Shown here in pieces: positions 44,399-54,464 of a stretch of 64,000 bases of DNA (within the stretch, counting starts at the first letter, position 1; each line of letters starts with the position of its first letter). The notes under the pieces are model-generated. The model had not been told where the DNA came from and did not search any database. It saw only the letters and a program-made list of their open reading frames with translations. Source of the DNA: Methylomonas sp. LW13 (GTDB lineage Bacteria; Pseudomonadota; Gammaproteobacteria; Methylococcales; Methylomonadaceae); assembly GCF_016865255.1 (NCBI RefSeq), contig NZ_CP033381.1, positions 2,914,001-2,978,000 on the forward strand, written 5' to 3'. A program made the translations under genes and the position numbers.

Positions 44399-45259
44399 CT
44401 ACCATCTCCCCGACGCACCGCCGCCGCCAAAACCGCCTCCTCCGCCGGAGAATCCGCCACCCGACCCGCCGCCAAAATCGTCATCGTCGTACAAATTATC
44501 GTTTTGCCGGCCTCGAAAAGCACGTCTGCCATTGCTGAGCGACACCATAAACGCAAAAAACGCCGCAAGACATGCAACCAGCCAACCAGCGTTCAATAGC
44601 CAAGCAATAATGCCGACCACGCTGCCGTTGATTATCCCACCGAGAAAGCTTCCAAACAGAGTCCGTAAAATCCAAGCGCCGGCCACCGCTAGAAACACCA
44701 AGAGGGGCAGTAAACGTTGCACTCGGCCGTCGACAAACGATGCTTGAGGGGCAGGCAGAGGCACACCATCAAATATTCCGATCAGGCTATCGACGCCGGC
44801 ATTTATGCCCCCCGCGTAATCTCCTCGCCGAAAATACGGAATCATAATGTCGTCAATAATCCGCTTGGCCAATACATCCGGCACCACGCCTTCCAAGCCG
44901 TAACCCACTTCGATGCGCGTGACGCGGTCATCCTTGGCCAGCAACATCAATATGCCGTCATCGACATCCTTGCGACCCAGACGCCATTGTTCGACCACGC
45001 GAATAGCATATTGCGCAATGTCTTCCGGCTGGGTACTGGCGACGATCAACACCGCAATCTGGCTGCCTTTTTGTTGCTCAAAAGCCTGTAATCGTTGTTC
45101 CAGCGCGGTTCTTTGCTGTGCGGATAAGGTAGCGGTCAGATCGGTGACACGCTGTTCAAGATTGGGCACTCCTTGCTCGGCGCTTACGGCGGTCACAAAT
45201 AAACAGACCGTCAGGAGAACCGTCACCCAAAACCCTAAGAATCCGGCTGTCTTCAACAT
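44399..45259 (-). CDS. TPM-domain membrane protein with Gly-rich tail
   Basis: 286 aa from ATG 45257-45259; an earlier in-frame codon lies within lemA and was not used. A signal peptide/TM (LGFWVTVLLTVCLFVTAVSA) is followed by a TPM domain (about residues 30-160: LSAQQRTALEQRLQAFEQQK, then RVVEQWRLGRKDVDDGILML). Two TMs (about 190-245) and a Gly/Ser-rich C-terminus (GGGSGGGFSGGGGGFGGGG) close it. This layout is the YgcG family. It starts a few bases after the lemA stop, so the two are co-expressed. Confidence 0.85.
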   Translation of the reverse strand: MLKTAGFLGFWVTVLLTVCLFVTAVSAEQGVPNLEQRVTDLTATLSAQQRTALEQRLQAFEQQKGSQIAVLIVASTQPEDIAQYAIRVVEQWRLGRKDVDDGILMLLAKDDRVTRIEVGYGLEGVVPDVLAKRIIDDIMIPYFRRGDYAGGINAGVDSLIGIFDGVPLPAPQASFVDGRVQRLLPLLVFLAVAGAWILRTLFGSFLGGIINGSVVGIIAWLLNAGWLVACLAAFFAFMVSLSNGRRAFRGRQNDNLYDDDDFGGGSGGGFSGGGGGFGGGGASGRW

Positions 45260-45260
45260 G

Positions 45261-45851
45261 TTATTTGCCAAAATCAACCACCGGCGCCGTCGAAATGGCT
45301 TTTTCGTTTTCGACCGTAAACGATGGCTTAGTTTTATAGCCAAACAGCATCGCAGTCAGATTGCTGGGAAACGAGCGCACGGTAATGTTGTATTCCTTGA
45401 TCGCGGCGATGTATCGATTGCGCGCCACGGTGATGCGGTTCTCGGTACCTTCCAGTTGCGCTTGCAGATCGCGGAAATTGGCATCGGCTTTGAGCTGCGG
45501 ATAACTCTCCGACACCACCATCAACCGCGACAAAGCCGAACTCAGTTCGCCCTGCGCCGCTTGAAACTTGGCAAAAGCCTGTTCGTCGTTCACCAATTCC
45601 GGCGTCACTTGCATGCTGCCTACTTTGGCGCGCGATGCTGTCACCGCTTCCAATACCTCCTTTTCATGTCCGGCGTAGCCTTTCACCGTATTCACCAGAT
45701 TCGGCACCAAATCGGCCCGTCGCTGATATTGATTCAGCACTTCCGCCCAACCGGCATTGATTTGTTCATCTTGCGTTTGAAAGGTGTTGTAACCGCAACC
45801 GGGCAGCATCAATGTCGCGATTAGAAGAAAAACCTTTACTATGTTTTGCAT
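45261..45851 (-). CDS. lemA: LemA family protein
   Basis: 196 aa from ATG 45849-45851. The N-terminal signal ends with the lipobox LMLPGC (Cys near residue 19). The LemA core is INAGWAEVLNQYQRRADLVP followed by NLVNTVKGYAGHEKEVLEAV, then TENRITVARNRYIAAIKEYN. LemA is an all-helical membrane-anchored protein with unclear function that is often next to TPM proteins, as here. Confidence 0.93.
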   Translation of the reverse strand: MQNIVKVFLLIATLMLPGCGYNTFQTQDEQINAGWAEVLNQYQRRADLVPNLVNTVKGYAGHEKEVLEAVTASRAKVGSMQVTPELVNDEQAFAKFQAAQGELSSALSRLMVVSESYPQLKADANFRDLQAQLEGTENRITVARNRYIAAIKEYNITVRSFPSNLTAMLFGYKTKPSFTVENEKAISTAPVVDFGK

Positions 45852-45941
45852 CGTCCACTCCGTGAATAGAAAAATTTTTAATTGTTCACAGCAGCATAAC
45901 ACGTAGCCACTTAGCTCAGGCCAAGGGTCAGACTGTGGTCC

Positions 45942-46544
45942 TTATGCCCGCTTCCGCAACACCAATAGCCGGTTATTGGCCGGCATGGCGTGGTCGGCCT
46001 GTAAGGTCAAACCGATGTGTTCGGCCAAGGCCATGATCGCCTCGAAATCCTTGATACCGCTGCGCACGTCCCGTTCTTTCAGCCATAGGTCGAAACGGGC
46101 GTTGCTTTCGCTGGTATATGCACCGGCATAATTAAACGGGCCGTAGATACACATCGTCGCTTCGGCACCCAAATAGATCGCCAACCGCGCGAATAAGAGC
46201 CTCACTTCATCGCTGCTCATGATGTGCAAAGTATTCGCGGTAAATACCGCATCGATTTGTGCGCACGGCCATTGCAAATCCGCCACGTCCAAACTAAGCG
46301 GCGGCAGTAGATTTACCAGCTGTGCCTCGTCCCGCCATAACTGGATCCCCGGCAGATTCTCCGGCCTATCGGTAGGCTGCCATGTCAGATGCGGCAGGTT
46401 CTCGGCAAAATGACAGGCATGCTGGCCTGTGCCGCTGCCGATTTCCCAGACTGTCATGGGTTGGTCAAAGACCGTTTTGAGAATCTGTAAAATAGGTTCC
46501 TTGTTGTTCTCGCAGGCTTGAGAAAACGGCTTCTCTGTCGTCAT
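45942..46544 (-). CDS. DUF938 class I SAM-dependent methyltransferase
   Basis: 200 aa from ATG 46542-46544; the longer in-frame reading overlaps the divergent gene and was rejected. SAM motif VWEIGSGTGQHACHFAENLP, then LTWQPTDRPENLPGIQLW, FTANTLHIMSSDEV and CIYGPFNYAGAYTSESNARF match DUF938 methyltransferases. The substrate is unknown. It is divergent from a GNAT-fold gene (50 nt apart). Confidence 0.9.
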   Translation of the reverse strand: MTTEKPFSQACENNKEPILQILKTVFDQPMTVWEIGSGTGQHACHFAENLPHLTWQPTDRPENLPGIQLWRDEAQLVNLLPPLSLDVADLQWPCAQIDAVFTANTLHIMSSDEVRLLFARLAIYLGAEATMCIYGPFNYAGAYTSESNARFDLWLKERDVRSGIKDFEAIMALAEHIGLTLQADHAMPANNRLLVLRKRA

Positions 46545-46594
46545 GGGCAATGATTTGATGGTATGTTGGGGCTTTAACTCTACTAACATTAAAA

Positions 46595-47731
46595 ATGGAA
46601 GTAAAACAAATCGCCAGCATGGCGCAAATCGAAGCCACGGCATGGAATCGACTGTGCGGACCCGACTATCCTTTTTTACGCCACGAATTTTTAGCCGCAC
46701 TGGAACAAAGCGCCGCCGTTTGCCCGCAGACCGGCTGGGAAACCGCGCATTTATTGGTTTTCGACAATAAAAAATTGTTGGCAGCATTGCCGCTGTATTT
46801 AAAAACCCATTCCTGGGGCGAGTATGTGTTCGATCAGCAATGGGCTCAAGCTTACCAGCAGCATGGTCTGGCCTATTACCCGAAATTAATCAGCGCGATC
46901 CCGTTTACCCCTTGCCAGGGACAGCGACTGCTATTCGCACCGGATGCGGACCAAACGGCAATCTGCGCTTTGTTATTCAGTTTTATCCAACAACTTGCCG
47001 AACGACAGGGTATTTCCTCGTGGCATTGTTTATTTCCCGAACCTTCCCAGCTTGAGCTGCTGAGATCTTTAGGTTTAAGCGTCCGCGAGGGCGTGCAGTT
47101 TCAGTGGTTTAATCGTGGCTACGCGACTTTTACGGACTTTTTACAAACCCTAAGCGCCGACAAACGCAAGATGATTAAGCGTGAACGACGCCGGGTAGCG
47201 GAACAAGGTATTGAGCTATTGCGTGTTCCGGGGACGGAGGTTGCCGAGACCCAATGGCAGGTGTTTTTCCGCTTTTACGCACTGACCTACTTAAAACGCA
47301 GTTCCGAACCTTATCTCAATCTGGCGTTTTTCAAACAAATTGCGCGAACAATGCCTGAGCAATTATTGCTGGTTCTGGCAATGAAAGACGATGTGTACGT
47401 CGGCGCGGCCTTGAGTTTTATCGGCGCGGATACCTTGTACGGCCGATATTGGGGATGCGATGCGGAGTACAACGCGCTGCATTTCGAAGCCTGCTATTAC
47501 CAGGGCTTGGACTACTGTATAGAACACGGCTTGGCGCGTTTTGATTCCGGCGCGCAAGGCGAGCACAAAATCTCCCGCGGCTTCGAGCCGGTCACTACCT
47601 ACTCCACGCATTGGTTAAAGGATGCCGGTTTTGCCAAGGCCGTGGCGCAATTTGTAGCCCGGGAAAAACAGGCGATTGCGCATTACAAGCAAGACGCGGC
47701 GAATTACCTGCCGTTTAAACGAGCCCAATAA
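46595..47731 (+). CDS. FemAB/DUF482-like GNAT acyltransferase family protein
   Basis: 378 aa. It has the pattern of the DUF482/FemAB-like GNAT proteins: PLYLKTHSWGEYVFDQQWAQ, then QFQWFNRGYATFTDFLQTL, SADKRKMIKRERRRVAEQG and LARFDSGAQGEHKISRGFEP. The substrate is unknown; these are sometimes called peptidogalycan biosynthesis proteins. It is convergent with the small DksA-like gene (12-nt gap). Confidence 0.85.
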   Translation: MEVKQIASMAQIEATAWNRLCGPDYPFLRHEFLAALEQSAAVCPQTGWETAHLLVFDNKKLLAALPLYLKTHSWGEYVFDQQWAQAYQQHGLAYYPKLISAIPFTPCQGQRLLFAPDADQTAICALLFSFIQQLAERQGISSWHCLFPEPSQLELLRSLGLSVREGVQFQWFNRGYATFTDFLQTLSADKRKMIKRERRRVAEQGIELLRVPGTEVAETQWQVFFRFYALTYLKRSSEPYLNLAFFKQIARTMPEQLLLVLAMKDDVYVGAALSFIGADTLYGRYWGCDAEYNALHFEACYYQGLDYCIEHGLARFDSGAQGEHKISRGFEPVTTYSTHWLKDAGFAKAVAQFVAREKQAIAHYKQDAANYLPFKRAQ

Positions 47732-47743
47732 AACAGTACTGCG

Positions 47744-47956
47744 TCAGCTTTTTTCCAGCTCGGTTTGACAAGGCAAACAATACTGGCAGGCAATCGCCTG
47801 ACGCCGTGCTTCCGGAATCGGCTCCCCACATTCCTGGCAATGGCTGGCCGATTCGCCCGTATAGATAGCTTTACGTGTCTCGGCAACGAACAGCTCGGTC
47901 ATCTTGTCCATTCTTTCCAGAATAGCGTCGGTACCACCCGCCCAGGCTGTGGACAT
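47744..47956 (-). CDS. Short TraR/DksA-type zinc-finger protein
   Basis: 70 aa. The C4 zinc finger is ASHCQECGEPIPEARRQAIA followed by CQYCLPCQTELE, as in TraR and YbiI. It lacks most of the DksA coiled coil, so the ppGpp/RNA-polymerase role is uncertain. It follows the EAL protein gene on the same strand (33 nt). Confidence 0.85.
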   Translation of the reverse strand: MSTAWAGGTDAILERMDKMTELFVAETRKAIYTGESASHCQECGEPIPEARRQAIACQYCLPCQTELEKS

Positions 47957-47989
47957 TATTGGGGCTCCTGAATCTGCATAGTTTTGTGT

Positions 47990-49609
47990 TTAACGATGGG
48001 CTTCCACCCACGCACCAAAAGCCTCAAACGGCATCGGCTTGCTGAACAAGTAACCCTGCGCCAAGTCGCACCGGTAAGTGCTGAGTTTTTCGATAATTTC
48101 CTGAGTTTCCACACCTTCGGCAGTCACCTGCAATCCTAAATTGTGCGCCAAGTTGATGGTGGCTTTAACGATGACTGCATCGTTTTCGCTGTGCAACAAA
48201 TCGACGACAAAGGATTTATCGATTTTTAATTCCGTTAACGGCATGCGTTTTAAGTAAGCCAGTGACGAATAACCGGTGCCAAAGTCGTCGATAGACAATT
48301 TGTAGCCCATTTCATTCAGGCGCTGAATCACTTCCATGGCCCGCTCCGGATCGGTCATGATGGAGCTCTCGGTAATCTCCAACATCATCCAGCCGGGTTT
48401 GATATTGGCCGCCGCCGCCACACCGGCCATCACATCCGGCAGCTCAGGATCGTGTAAATCCTTGGCGGACAGATTGACGGAGATAATCAGTTCCCAGCCG
48501 CGCTTGCGCCATTCCGCGCAATGTTTGAACGATTGTTTCAGCATCCAGGCAGTCAAATGCTTGATCACCCGAGTTCTTTCCGCCATGGGTATAAATTCAT
48601 CCGGCGCGATAAAACCATGCTTAGGGTGTTGCCAACGTACTAAAGCCTCCGCACCGTAAACCTGCCCGGTTTGCACCGACACCTTGGGTTGGTAATAAAC
48701 ATGTAATTGCTCTTTTTCGATAGCCTGGCGCAACTCGCTCATCAGCGTTAAACGGCGCGGGCTGTGATCGTCGTAAGACGGCGCGTAAGTGGTGTAGCCT
48801 TCGTGCGATTGGCCGGCTACGAATAATGCCACGCCGGCTTTTTGCACCAAGGTATCGACATCGTCGCCATGCTCGGGGAAATTGACGATGCCGATATTAC
48901 TGTGGATTACCAAACTCAGACGCTCGACTTTAAAAGCCGGATCCAGAGCAGCCTGTATATTTTTCGCCAATGTCAGGCCGGCAGTTTCGTTATCCACCGC
49001 CGACAACAACACGCTGAAAATATTGCCGTCGATACGGGCGACACTATCAGTGCCCAACACCACGCTTTGCAGGCGCGTGGCTATCTGTTTCAAAATCAAG
49101 TCACTGCTGTTGCGGCCCAGCGTGTCGTAAACTTCCTTAAAATTGGCGACTTCCACCAACAGGATGGACAGCATCTTGTTTTGATTGCCGGCAGCTAACA
49201 TCGCTTGCTCCACCCGGTCGTAGAACAATACCCGGTTCGGCAGGTCCGTTACCGAGTCGTGGGTGGTGGAATAACTGACTTGTTTTTCTAATGATTCGGC
49301 GCGAGAACGCAGTTCCTGGGTCTGGTCCAAAATCATCGCCCCGGCTTGATAAGCGATGACCGAGCTGGAATATTGGCCCCAAAACCCGAAAATAAACGGT
49401 AGCGCTTCAAGCATCCACAGACCGTAATTTTCGGTCTGGGCTTTGATGATGCCGTTTAAAGAAATTTCGCCGACGTAGTAATAGCTCAAGGCCAACAACG
49501 CACTGAGAATGCTGGCAAGCGCGATAGCCACACCCTGATAAGTGGTTTTAGATACCTCGCTTTTCAGCACGCGAACATTTTCGTTCAGTATGTTTTTGGC
49601 GGGTATCAT
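47990..49609 (-). CDS. Membrane GGDEF/EAL protein with degenerate GGDEF, likely c-di-GMP phosphodiesterase
   Basis: 539 aa. Two TMs near the N-terminus (about residues 28-48 and 67-85), a short coiled segment, and a GGDEF domain (THDSVTDLPNRVLFYDRVEQ). The GGDEF active site reads ARIDGNIFSVLL in place of R-x-G-G-D-E-F, so cyclase activity is unlikely. The EAL domain (about 285-539) is intact: YGAEALVRWQHPKHGFIAP, MLEITESSIM, DDFGTGYSSLAYLKRMPLTE and KIDKSFV. It probably degrades c-di-GMP. A PilZ receptor protein is encoded about 3.6 kb away. Confidence 0.9.
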   Translation of the reverse strand: MIPAKNILNENVRVLKSEVSKTTYQGVAIALASILSALLALSYYYVGEISLNGIIKAQTENYGLWMLEALPFIFGFWGQYSSSVIAYQAGAMILDQTQELRSRAESLEKQVSYSTTHDSVTDLPNRVLFYDRVEQAMLAAGNQNKMLSILLVEVANFKEVYDTLGRNSSDLILKQIATRLQSVVLGTDSVARIDGNIFSVLLSAVDNETAGLTLAKNIQAALDPAFKVERLSLVIHSNIGIVNFPEHGDDVDTLVQKAGVALFVAGQSHEGYTTYAPSYDDHSPRRLTLMSELRQAIEKEQLHVYYQPKVSVQTGQVYGAEALVRWQHPKHGFIAPDEFIPMAERTRVIKHLTAWMLKQSFKHCAEWRKRGWELIISVNLSAKDLHDPELPDVMAGVAAAANIKPGWMMLEITESSIMTDPERAMEVIQRLNEMGYKLSIDDFGTGYSSLAYLKRMPLTELKIDKSFVVDLLHSENDAVIVKATINLAHNLGLQVTAEGVETQEIIEKLSTYRCDLAQGYLFSKPMPFEAFGAWVEAHR

Positions 49610-49742
49610 CTGTTTCTCGGCGTCTGCTTCATGAATTCGCTATCGTTGTTTAGCTTCTGCCGACCAAGCATTGCAAGCTCGGGACCTCGACAAAATTCAC
49701 TAAATATAGTTAGCCAAAACGTTAATTACAAACCTAAGCCTC

Positions 49743-51839
49743 TTAAACCACCATCTCGGCTTGCAGCAATTTAATCTGATCTCTGATCCGCGCCGCATCT
49801 TCAAATTCCAGGTTTTTGGCGTGCTGATACATTTTTTCTTCCAGTTGCTTCAAGGCCTTGGCGGCTTGTTTGGGCGTCATAGCCTTGTAATTGCCGGCCG
49901 GTTCGGCAACTTTCGCTCTGGCGTTGGAAATGGAACCGCCCGAACCGGGAATCGATAACTCCAAAATATCGGTAACCGATTTGAATATGGTTTTAGGCTG
50001 GATATTGTGCTCTTTATTGAACGCTTCCTGCTTATCGCGGCGGCGCTCGGTTTCTTCAATAGCCAGTTGCATCGAACGAGTAATCTTGTCCCCGTAAAGG
50101 ATTACCTTGCCATTGGCATTGCGCGCGGCACGGCCTATGGTTTGGATTAAAGAGGTCAGCGAACGCAGAAAACCTTCCTTATCCGCATCCAGAATTGCTA
50201 CCAGCGACACTTCCGGTATATCCAGACCCTCTCGTAACAAGTTGATCCCGACTAGCACGTCGAACACGCCTAACCGTAAGTCGCGGATAATCTCCACCCG
50301 CTCCACCGTTTCGATGTCTGAATGCAGATATCGCACCTTGACACCGTGCTCCATCAAATAATCGGTCAAATCCTCCGACATGCGTTTGGTCAGGGTGGTA
50401 ACCAACACCCGTTCCTGCACCGCAGTACGTTTGGTGATTTCCGATAACAGATCATCGACTTGGCTGGTCGCCGGGCGCACTTCGACAATGGGATCGACTA
50501 GGCCGGTCGGGCGCACTACCTGCTCCACCACCGCGCCGGAATGTTCTTTCTCGTAAGTACTGGGCGTGGCGGACACATAAATACGCTGACCGCAGATTTG
50601 CTCGAACTCCTCGAACCTCAGCGGCCGGTTGTCCAAGGCTGAAGGTAATCTAAAGCCATATTCCACCAAGGTTTCCTTGCGCGAGCGGTCGCCTTTATAC
50701 ATCGCGCCAATCTGCGGTACCGTGACATGGCTTTCGTCGATGATCACCAAGGCATCCTTGGGTAAATAATCGAACATGGTCGGCGGCGATTCACCGTCTG
50801 CGCGATTGGACAAATGCCGGGAATAATTTTCGATACCGGAGCAATAGCCCACTTCCATAATCATCTCGATGTCGAACAGCGTGCGCTGCTCCAGCCGTTG
50901 CGCTTCCACCAGTTTATGGTTGTCGCGCAATTGCTCCAGGCGTTCGGCCAGTTCGATTTTGATTTTTTCCACAGCGGTCAGCAACTGATCGCGCGGTGTG
51001 ACGTAGTGACTTTTCGGATAAAGCGTAAAGCGGGCCAGGCGCTGAGTGACTTCACCGGTTAGTGGGTCGAACATCGACAACCTTTCGATCTCGTCGTCAA
51101 ACAACTCGATACGCAGGGCTTGTTCTTCCGACTCGGCTGGAAACACGTCGATCACCTCGCCGCGTACTCGATAGGTAGCGCGGCGCAGTTCGGTGTCGTT
51201 GCGGGTATATTGCATTTCCGCCAAACGCCGCAGTATGTCGCGTTGCTTGATCATATCGCCGCGCACCAAATGCAGCACCATCTGGAAGTAGGATTCCGGC
51301 TCGCCCAAGCCGTAAATTGCCGATACCGTGGCGACCACGATGGTATCGCGCCGTTCCAGCAAAGCTTTGGTGGCCGACAAGCGCATTTGCTCAATATGCT
51401 CGTTAAGTGAGGCGTCCTTATCGATGAAGGTATCGGAGGCCGGAATATAGGCCTCGGGCTGGTAATAGTCGTAATAGGAAACGAAATACTCGACACTGTT
51501 GTCCGGGAAAAACTCCTTCATTTCGCCGTACAACTGCGCAGCCAGCGTCTTATTCGGCGCCATGATCATCGCCGGCCGCTGGGTTTGCTGTATCACATTG
51601 GCGACGGTAAAGGTCTTGCCCGAGCCAGTCACGCCCAGCAAGGTTTGATGCAATTCACCGTCGTTGATGCCCTCCACCAGCGCCGCGATGGCTGTGGGCT
51701 GGTCGCCAGCCGGTTGATAGCGGCTTTGAATTTTGAACGGTTTATGCGCCGGTCCCTTTTTTTGCGGCCGCGCTTCTTCCACGCCCAGAACACCCGTGAT
51801 CGCCGACTGGCTAATCTCCATGCGCCGTTTATCGCTCAT
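49743..51839 (-). CDS. uvrB: Excinuclease ABC subunit B
   Basis: 698 aa, longer than E. coli UvrB (673) mainly by an N-terminal extension (residues 1-34). Walker A is [17 protein letters not shown], the beta-hairpin is [20 protein letters not shown], the DEAD-box-like segment is [20 protein letters not shown], and helicase motif VI is [19 protein letters not shown]. The C-terminal UVR motif ([20 protein letters not shown]) binds UvrC. It loads onto damage with UvrA. The MSDKRRM start is 33 nt from the neighbour. Confidence 0.97.
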   Translation of the reverse strand: MSDKRRMEISQSAITGVLGVEEARPQKKGPAHKPFKIQSRYQPAGDQPTAIAALVEGINDGELHQTLLGVTGSGKTFTVANVIQQTQRPAMIMAPNKTLAAQLYGEMKEFFPDNSVEYFVSYYDYYQPEAYIPASDTFIDKDASLNEHIEQMRLSATKALLERRDTIVVATVSAIYGLGEPESYFQMVLHLVRGDMIKQRDILRRLAEMQYTRNDTELRRATYRVRGEVIDVFPAESEEQALRIELFDDEIERLSMFDPLTGEVTQRLARFTLYPKSHYVTPRDQLLTAVEKIKIELAERLEQLRDNHKLVEAQRLEQRTLFDIEMIMEVGYCSGIENYSRHLSNRADGESPPTMFDYLPKDALVIIDESHVTVPQIGAMYKGDRSRKETLVEYGFRLPSALDNRPLRFEEFEQICGQRIYVSATPSTYEKEHSGAVVEQVVRPTGLVDPIVEVRPATSQVDDLLSEITKRTAVQERVLVTTLTKRMSEDLTDYLMEHGVKVRYLHSDIETVERVEIIRDLRLGVFDVLVGINLLREGLDIPEVSLVAILDADKEGFLRSLTSLIQTIGRAARNANGKVILYGDKITRSMQLAIEETERRRDKQEAFNKEHNIQPKTIFKSVTDILELSIPGSGGSISNARAKVAEPAGNYKAMTPKQAAKALKQLEEKMYQHAKNLEFEDAARIRDQIKLLQAEMVV

Positions 51840-51872
51840 GCCCTACCCTCTGAAATTTGGTTCAACACCGGC

Positions 51873-53096
51873 TTATTTACAAGCCGTTTCCGGCTGGTCG
51901 TATCCTAGGGTATCCAGCTCCGTCTTCGGATGCAAAAATCCTTCGACCGGCGCCACGCTAACTAAAGATCGCGGTGCAGCCAATAATACCGGTTGCCGCA
52001 ATTGACCGTCCCAAGGGCGGAACGACAGGGGCACGCCCTTGTAACCTTGCAACGCAAACGCTTCGGAGAAGACATAATCCTTAATCGCCTGAGTTTGATT
52101 GGACTTGCTGCGGACGCTGGCCTCGCCTATCGCCCGCACCGCCAGATAGGCGGCATAATCTTGTTCTTCCATCCAGCGGCCGGCGGTGTCCTTGAAGCGA
52201 TTTTGCAATTGCACCGCGCCCCATTGTTCGTGGGTTCTGTGCCAGGCGGTGGCAACCAAACCCTGCGTGCCGATCACGGGACGCGGTTTCCAGGTCCGGT
52301 AATCCAGATATTCGCCAAACAAGCCCTGTTCGTCTGCAACAACCAACACATCGTAATCGTCCACTTGGGTAAATACCGGCACGTCGGATTGGGCGGTACG
52401 GCGGGCATCGTAATCGTTGGTCCAGGCTTTTTCCGCGACCAGTTTGATGCCAAACTTCTTGGCCGCGCGTTTAATGGCCGCTGCATATAACTTGTCTTCC
52501 GGCGTGGGGCCTATCACCAAAAACCAGTTTTGCCAGCGTTTTTTGAGCATATATTGCGCCAGCGCATCGGCACGCATGGCCCGGCTGGGTAATAGGTGCA
52601 AAATCTGATGGCGGCAATCCGTGTTGCGCAACTCGTCGTCGCTGGTAGCGGCATCGAACAGCAATTTGTTTTTCGCTGCCGGCAAGTCGGCGAGCTTGTT
52701 TAATTGGTCAGGCTGCACGTTCAACACCACCAGCCCAACATCGTCGCCCAATTGATTGAAGGCCTGCTGTAAATCGCCGCCAACCGGCACCACAACCTTC
52801 TTTAACTCGTAGTGCTGGCCGGTAAATTGCCCGGTAGTATTATTGTCGGCAATCGCCAGTTCGGCACCGATCTGGCCTTTGTTCTGGATAAACGGATCAA
52901 GGTTGGACAAGGCTGCCGGCGCTGCTCGCTCCTGACTGAAATAGCCGATTTTGACTATCTGCTTGGCAGGCTCGGCGGGCTTGGTGACCTGCGGTTTGGC
53001 CGGAACGGCTTTCTTGGCAGGCGCGGCAATTGCGTCGCTGCTTGGCAACGCGACAAGCCAACAAAAACAAACTGAAATAAGCGCGATTTTTTTCAT
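51873..53096 (-). CDS. PQQ-alcohol-dehydrogenase-associated ABC substrate-binding protein
   Basis: 407 aa with a signal peptide (KKIALISVCFCWLVALPSSD) and a Pro/Ala/Lys-rich linker. It has a type I periplasmic-binding fold: IVKIGYFSQERAAPAALSNL, then VVLNVQPDQLNKLADLPAA and a C-terminal HPKTELDTLGYDQPETACK. This last pattern is what I recall for the binding proteins of PQQ-dependent alcohol dehydrogenase systems. It may bind a substrate or cofactor linked to methanol oxidation. No permease or ATPase gene is adjacent. It is upstream of uvrB on the same strand. Confidence 0.8.
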   Translation of the reverse strand: MKKIALISVCFCWLVALPSSDAIAAPAKKAVPAKPQVTKPAEPAKQIVKIGYFSQERAAPAALSNLDPFIQNKGQIGAELAIADNNTTGQFTGQHYELKKVVVPVGGDLQQAFNQLGDDVGLVVLNVQPDQLNKLADLPAAKNKLLFDAATSDDELRNTDCRHQILHLLPSRAMRADALAQYMLKKRWQNWFLVIGPTPEDKLYAAAIKRAAKKFGIKLVAEKAWTNDYDARRTAQSDVPVFTQVDDYDVLVVADEQGLFGEYLDYRTWKPRPVIGTQGLVATAWHRTHEQWGAVQLQNRFKDTAGRWMEEQDYAAYLAVRAIGEASVRSKSNQTQAIKDYVFSEAFALQGYKGVPLSFRPWDGQLRQPVLLAAPRSLVSVAPVEGFLHPKTELDTLGYDQPETACK

Positions 53097-53234
53097 AATC
53101 CGATACGGAACGACATAAAAGCGTTATTTTAACGGATTCGGTTCGGCCGGGCTCTGTCAATAATCGTCCCGCTCTATTGAATTTTAGTGGTTTAACATCA
53201 ATACTTAGCCACCTTTACATTCGCCGCGTTTGCC

Positions 53235-53624
53235 ATGTCTGAGCCAGATTTCTCTTTAGATTTTCTCGATCAAGAGGTCACGATTGATAGCTCATGGTCT
53301 AACAAGCGTAGTGCGGTTCGCTATCGACGCAACGACATCCGTGCTGCCGTTAAAGTCAAAAGCATCTGGTTTCCACGCTTGTTTCCGGTCGTGTTGCGGG
53401 ATGTCAGTAGCCGTGGCGCGGCGATATTCAGCGAGAAAAAACTCGGTAAGAATAAGCGCATATTCCTGTATTTACTATTCGCCGACGGCAAGCGTTTTGA
53501 TATCTCCGCACTTGTTGTTCATTGCGACCGGGAAAATGGCCGTTACGGCATCAAGTTCGACAACATTGAAAAACATTTAGCAGAGCATTTACTGCATACC
53601 CAAACCGATCTGCTATTCAGCTAA
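53235..53624 (+). CDS. PilZ-domain c-di-GMP receptor protein
   Basis: 129 aa. The PilZ signature is present: RSAVRYRRNDIRAAVKVKS (R-x-x-x-R-like box) and VLRDVSSRGAAIFSEKKLG (D-x-S-x-x-G), followed by HCDRENGRYGIKFDNIEK. It should bind c-di-GMP in the cytoplasm; the effector it controls is unknown. It precedes the MOSC gene by 12 nt. Confidence 0.85.
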   Translation: MSEPDFSLDFLDQEVTIDSSWSNKRSAVRYRRNDIRAAVKVKSIWFPRLFPVVLRDVSSRGAAIFSEKKLGKNKRIFLYLLFADGKRFDISALVVHCDRENGRYGIKFDNIEKHLAEHLLHTQTDLLFS

Positions 53625-53636
53625 CAGCAAAATAAT

Positions 53637-54464
53637 ATGCCGATACTCAGTGAAATTTATATATACCCGGTCAAATCGCTGGCCGGAATTCAAGTAGAAC
53701 ACTGGCCGGTGGACCACAAAGGCTTGCTGTACGACAGAAAATGGATGCTGATAGACAGCGAGAGACAGTTCCTCAGCCAACGCCGTTTACCGAAAATGGC
53801 GTTGATTAAAACCCGCATTGCAGATCAACAACTGATTTTGTCGGCACCCAACCAAGCGGATCTAGCGCTGCCATTGCAATCAAACGACGGCGATGACATT
53901 GAAGTGGTGGTCTGGCACGACCGTTGTATAGCTAAGACCTGCGGCGATGACGCCGATGCTTGGTTAAGCGATTTTTTACAAACCGATTGCCGGCTGGTTT
54001 ACCAAACCGATAACGATATTCGCAAGGTCGATCCTAACTATGCGTTGGACAGCGACCAAACGTCTTTTTCCGACGGCTTTCCGTTTTTGATCGTGTCGGA
54101 GAATTCCTTAAACGCCCTTAACCAAGCCATGCCGGTGACAATTGACATGATTCGCTTTCGGCCGAACCTGGTCGTCACCGATTGCGATAGCTATGCCGAA
54201 GATACTTGGCGACGGCTTAGCATCAACGATATTGGTTTTAGATTGCCCAAACCCTGCTCGCGCTGTTCGGTACCGACCATAGACCCGCTAACCGCCGAAA
54301 CCGGCAAAGAACCCTTGACGACGCTGAATCGTCTGCGCAAATGGCAAAACAAAGTCTATTTTGGGCAAAACGCCTTGCACGATAAACCCGGCAGCTTGTC
54401 AGTCGGCCAGACAGTGCTGATCGACGAAATCGGCGAACCGCAGCCTCCGCTATCCTTAACATAG
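53637..54464 (+). CDS. MOSC-domain protein (YcbX-like)
   Basis: 275 aa. The MOSC N-terminal barrel has EIYIYPVKSLAGIQVEHWPV and LLYDRKWMLIDSERQFLSQR. The MOSC domain has FRPNLVVTDCDSYAEDTWRR, then KPCSRCSVPTIDPLTAETGK, with the conserved Cys of molybdenum-cofactor-binding enzymes. It lacks the C-terminal ferredoxin part of E. coli YcbX, so it fits the short YiiM/YcbX-like type that reduces N-hydroxylated bases. It follows the PilZ gene closely. Confidence 0.88.
   Translation: MPILSEIYIYPVKSLAGIQVEHWPVDHKGLLYDRKWMLIDSERQFLSQRRLPKMALIKTRIADQQLILSAPNQADLALPLQSNDGDDIEVVVWHDRCIAKTCGDDADAWLSDFLQTDCRLVYQTDNDIRKVDPNYALDSDQTSFSDGFPFLIVSENSLNALNQAMPVTIDMIRFRPNLVVTDCDSYAEDTWRRLSINDIGFRLPKPCSRCSVPTIDPLTAETGKEPLTTLNRLRKWQNKVYFGQNALHDKPGSLSVGQTVLIDEIGEPQPPLSLT

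Noticed and set aside
46545-46787. Longer N-terminus for the DUF938 methyltransferase
   Set aside because: It would overlap the divergent GNAT-type gene and adds basic sequence with no family similarity.
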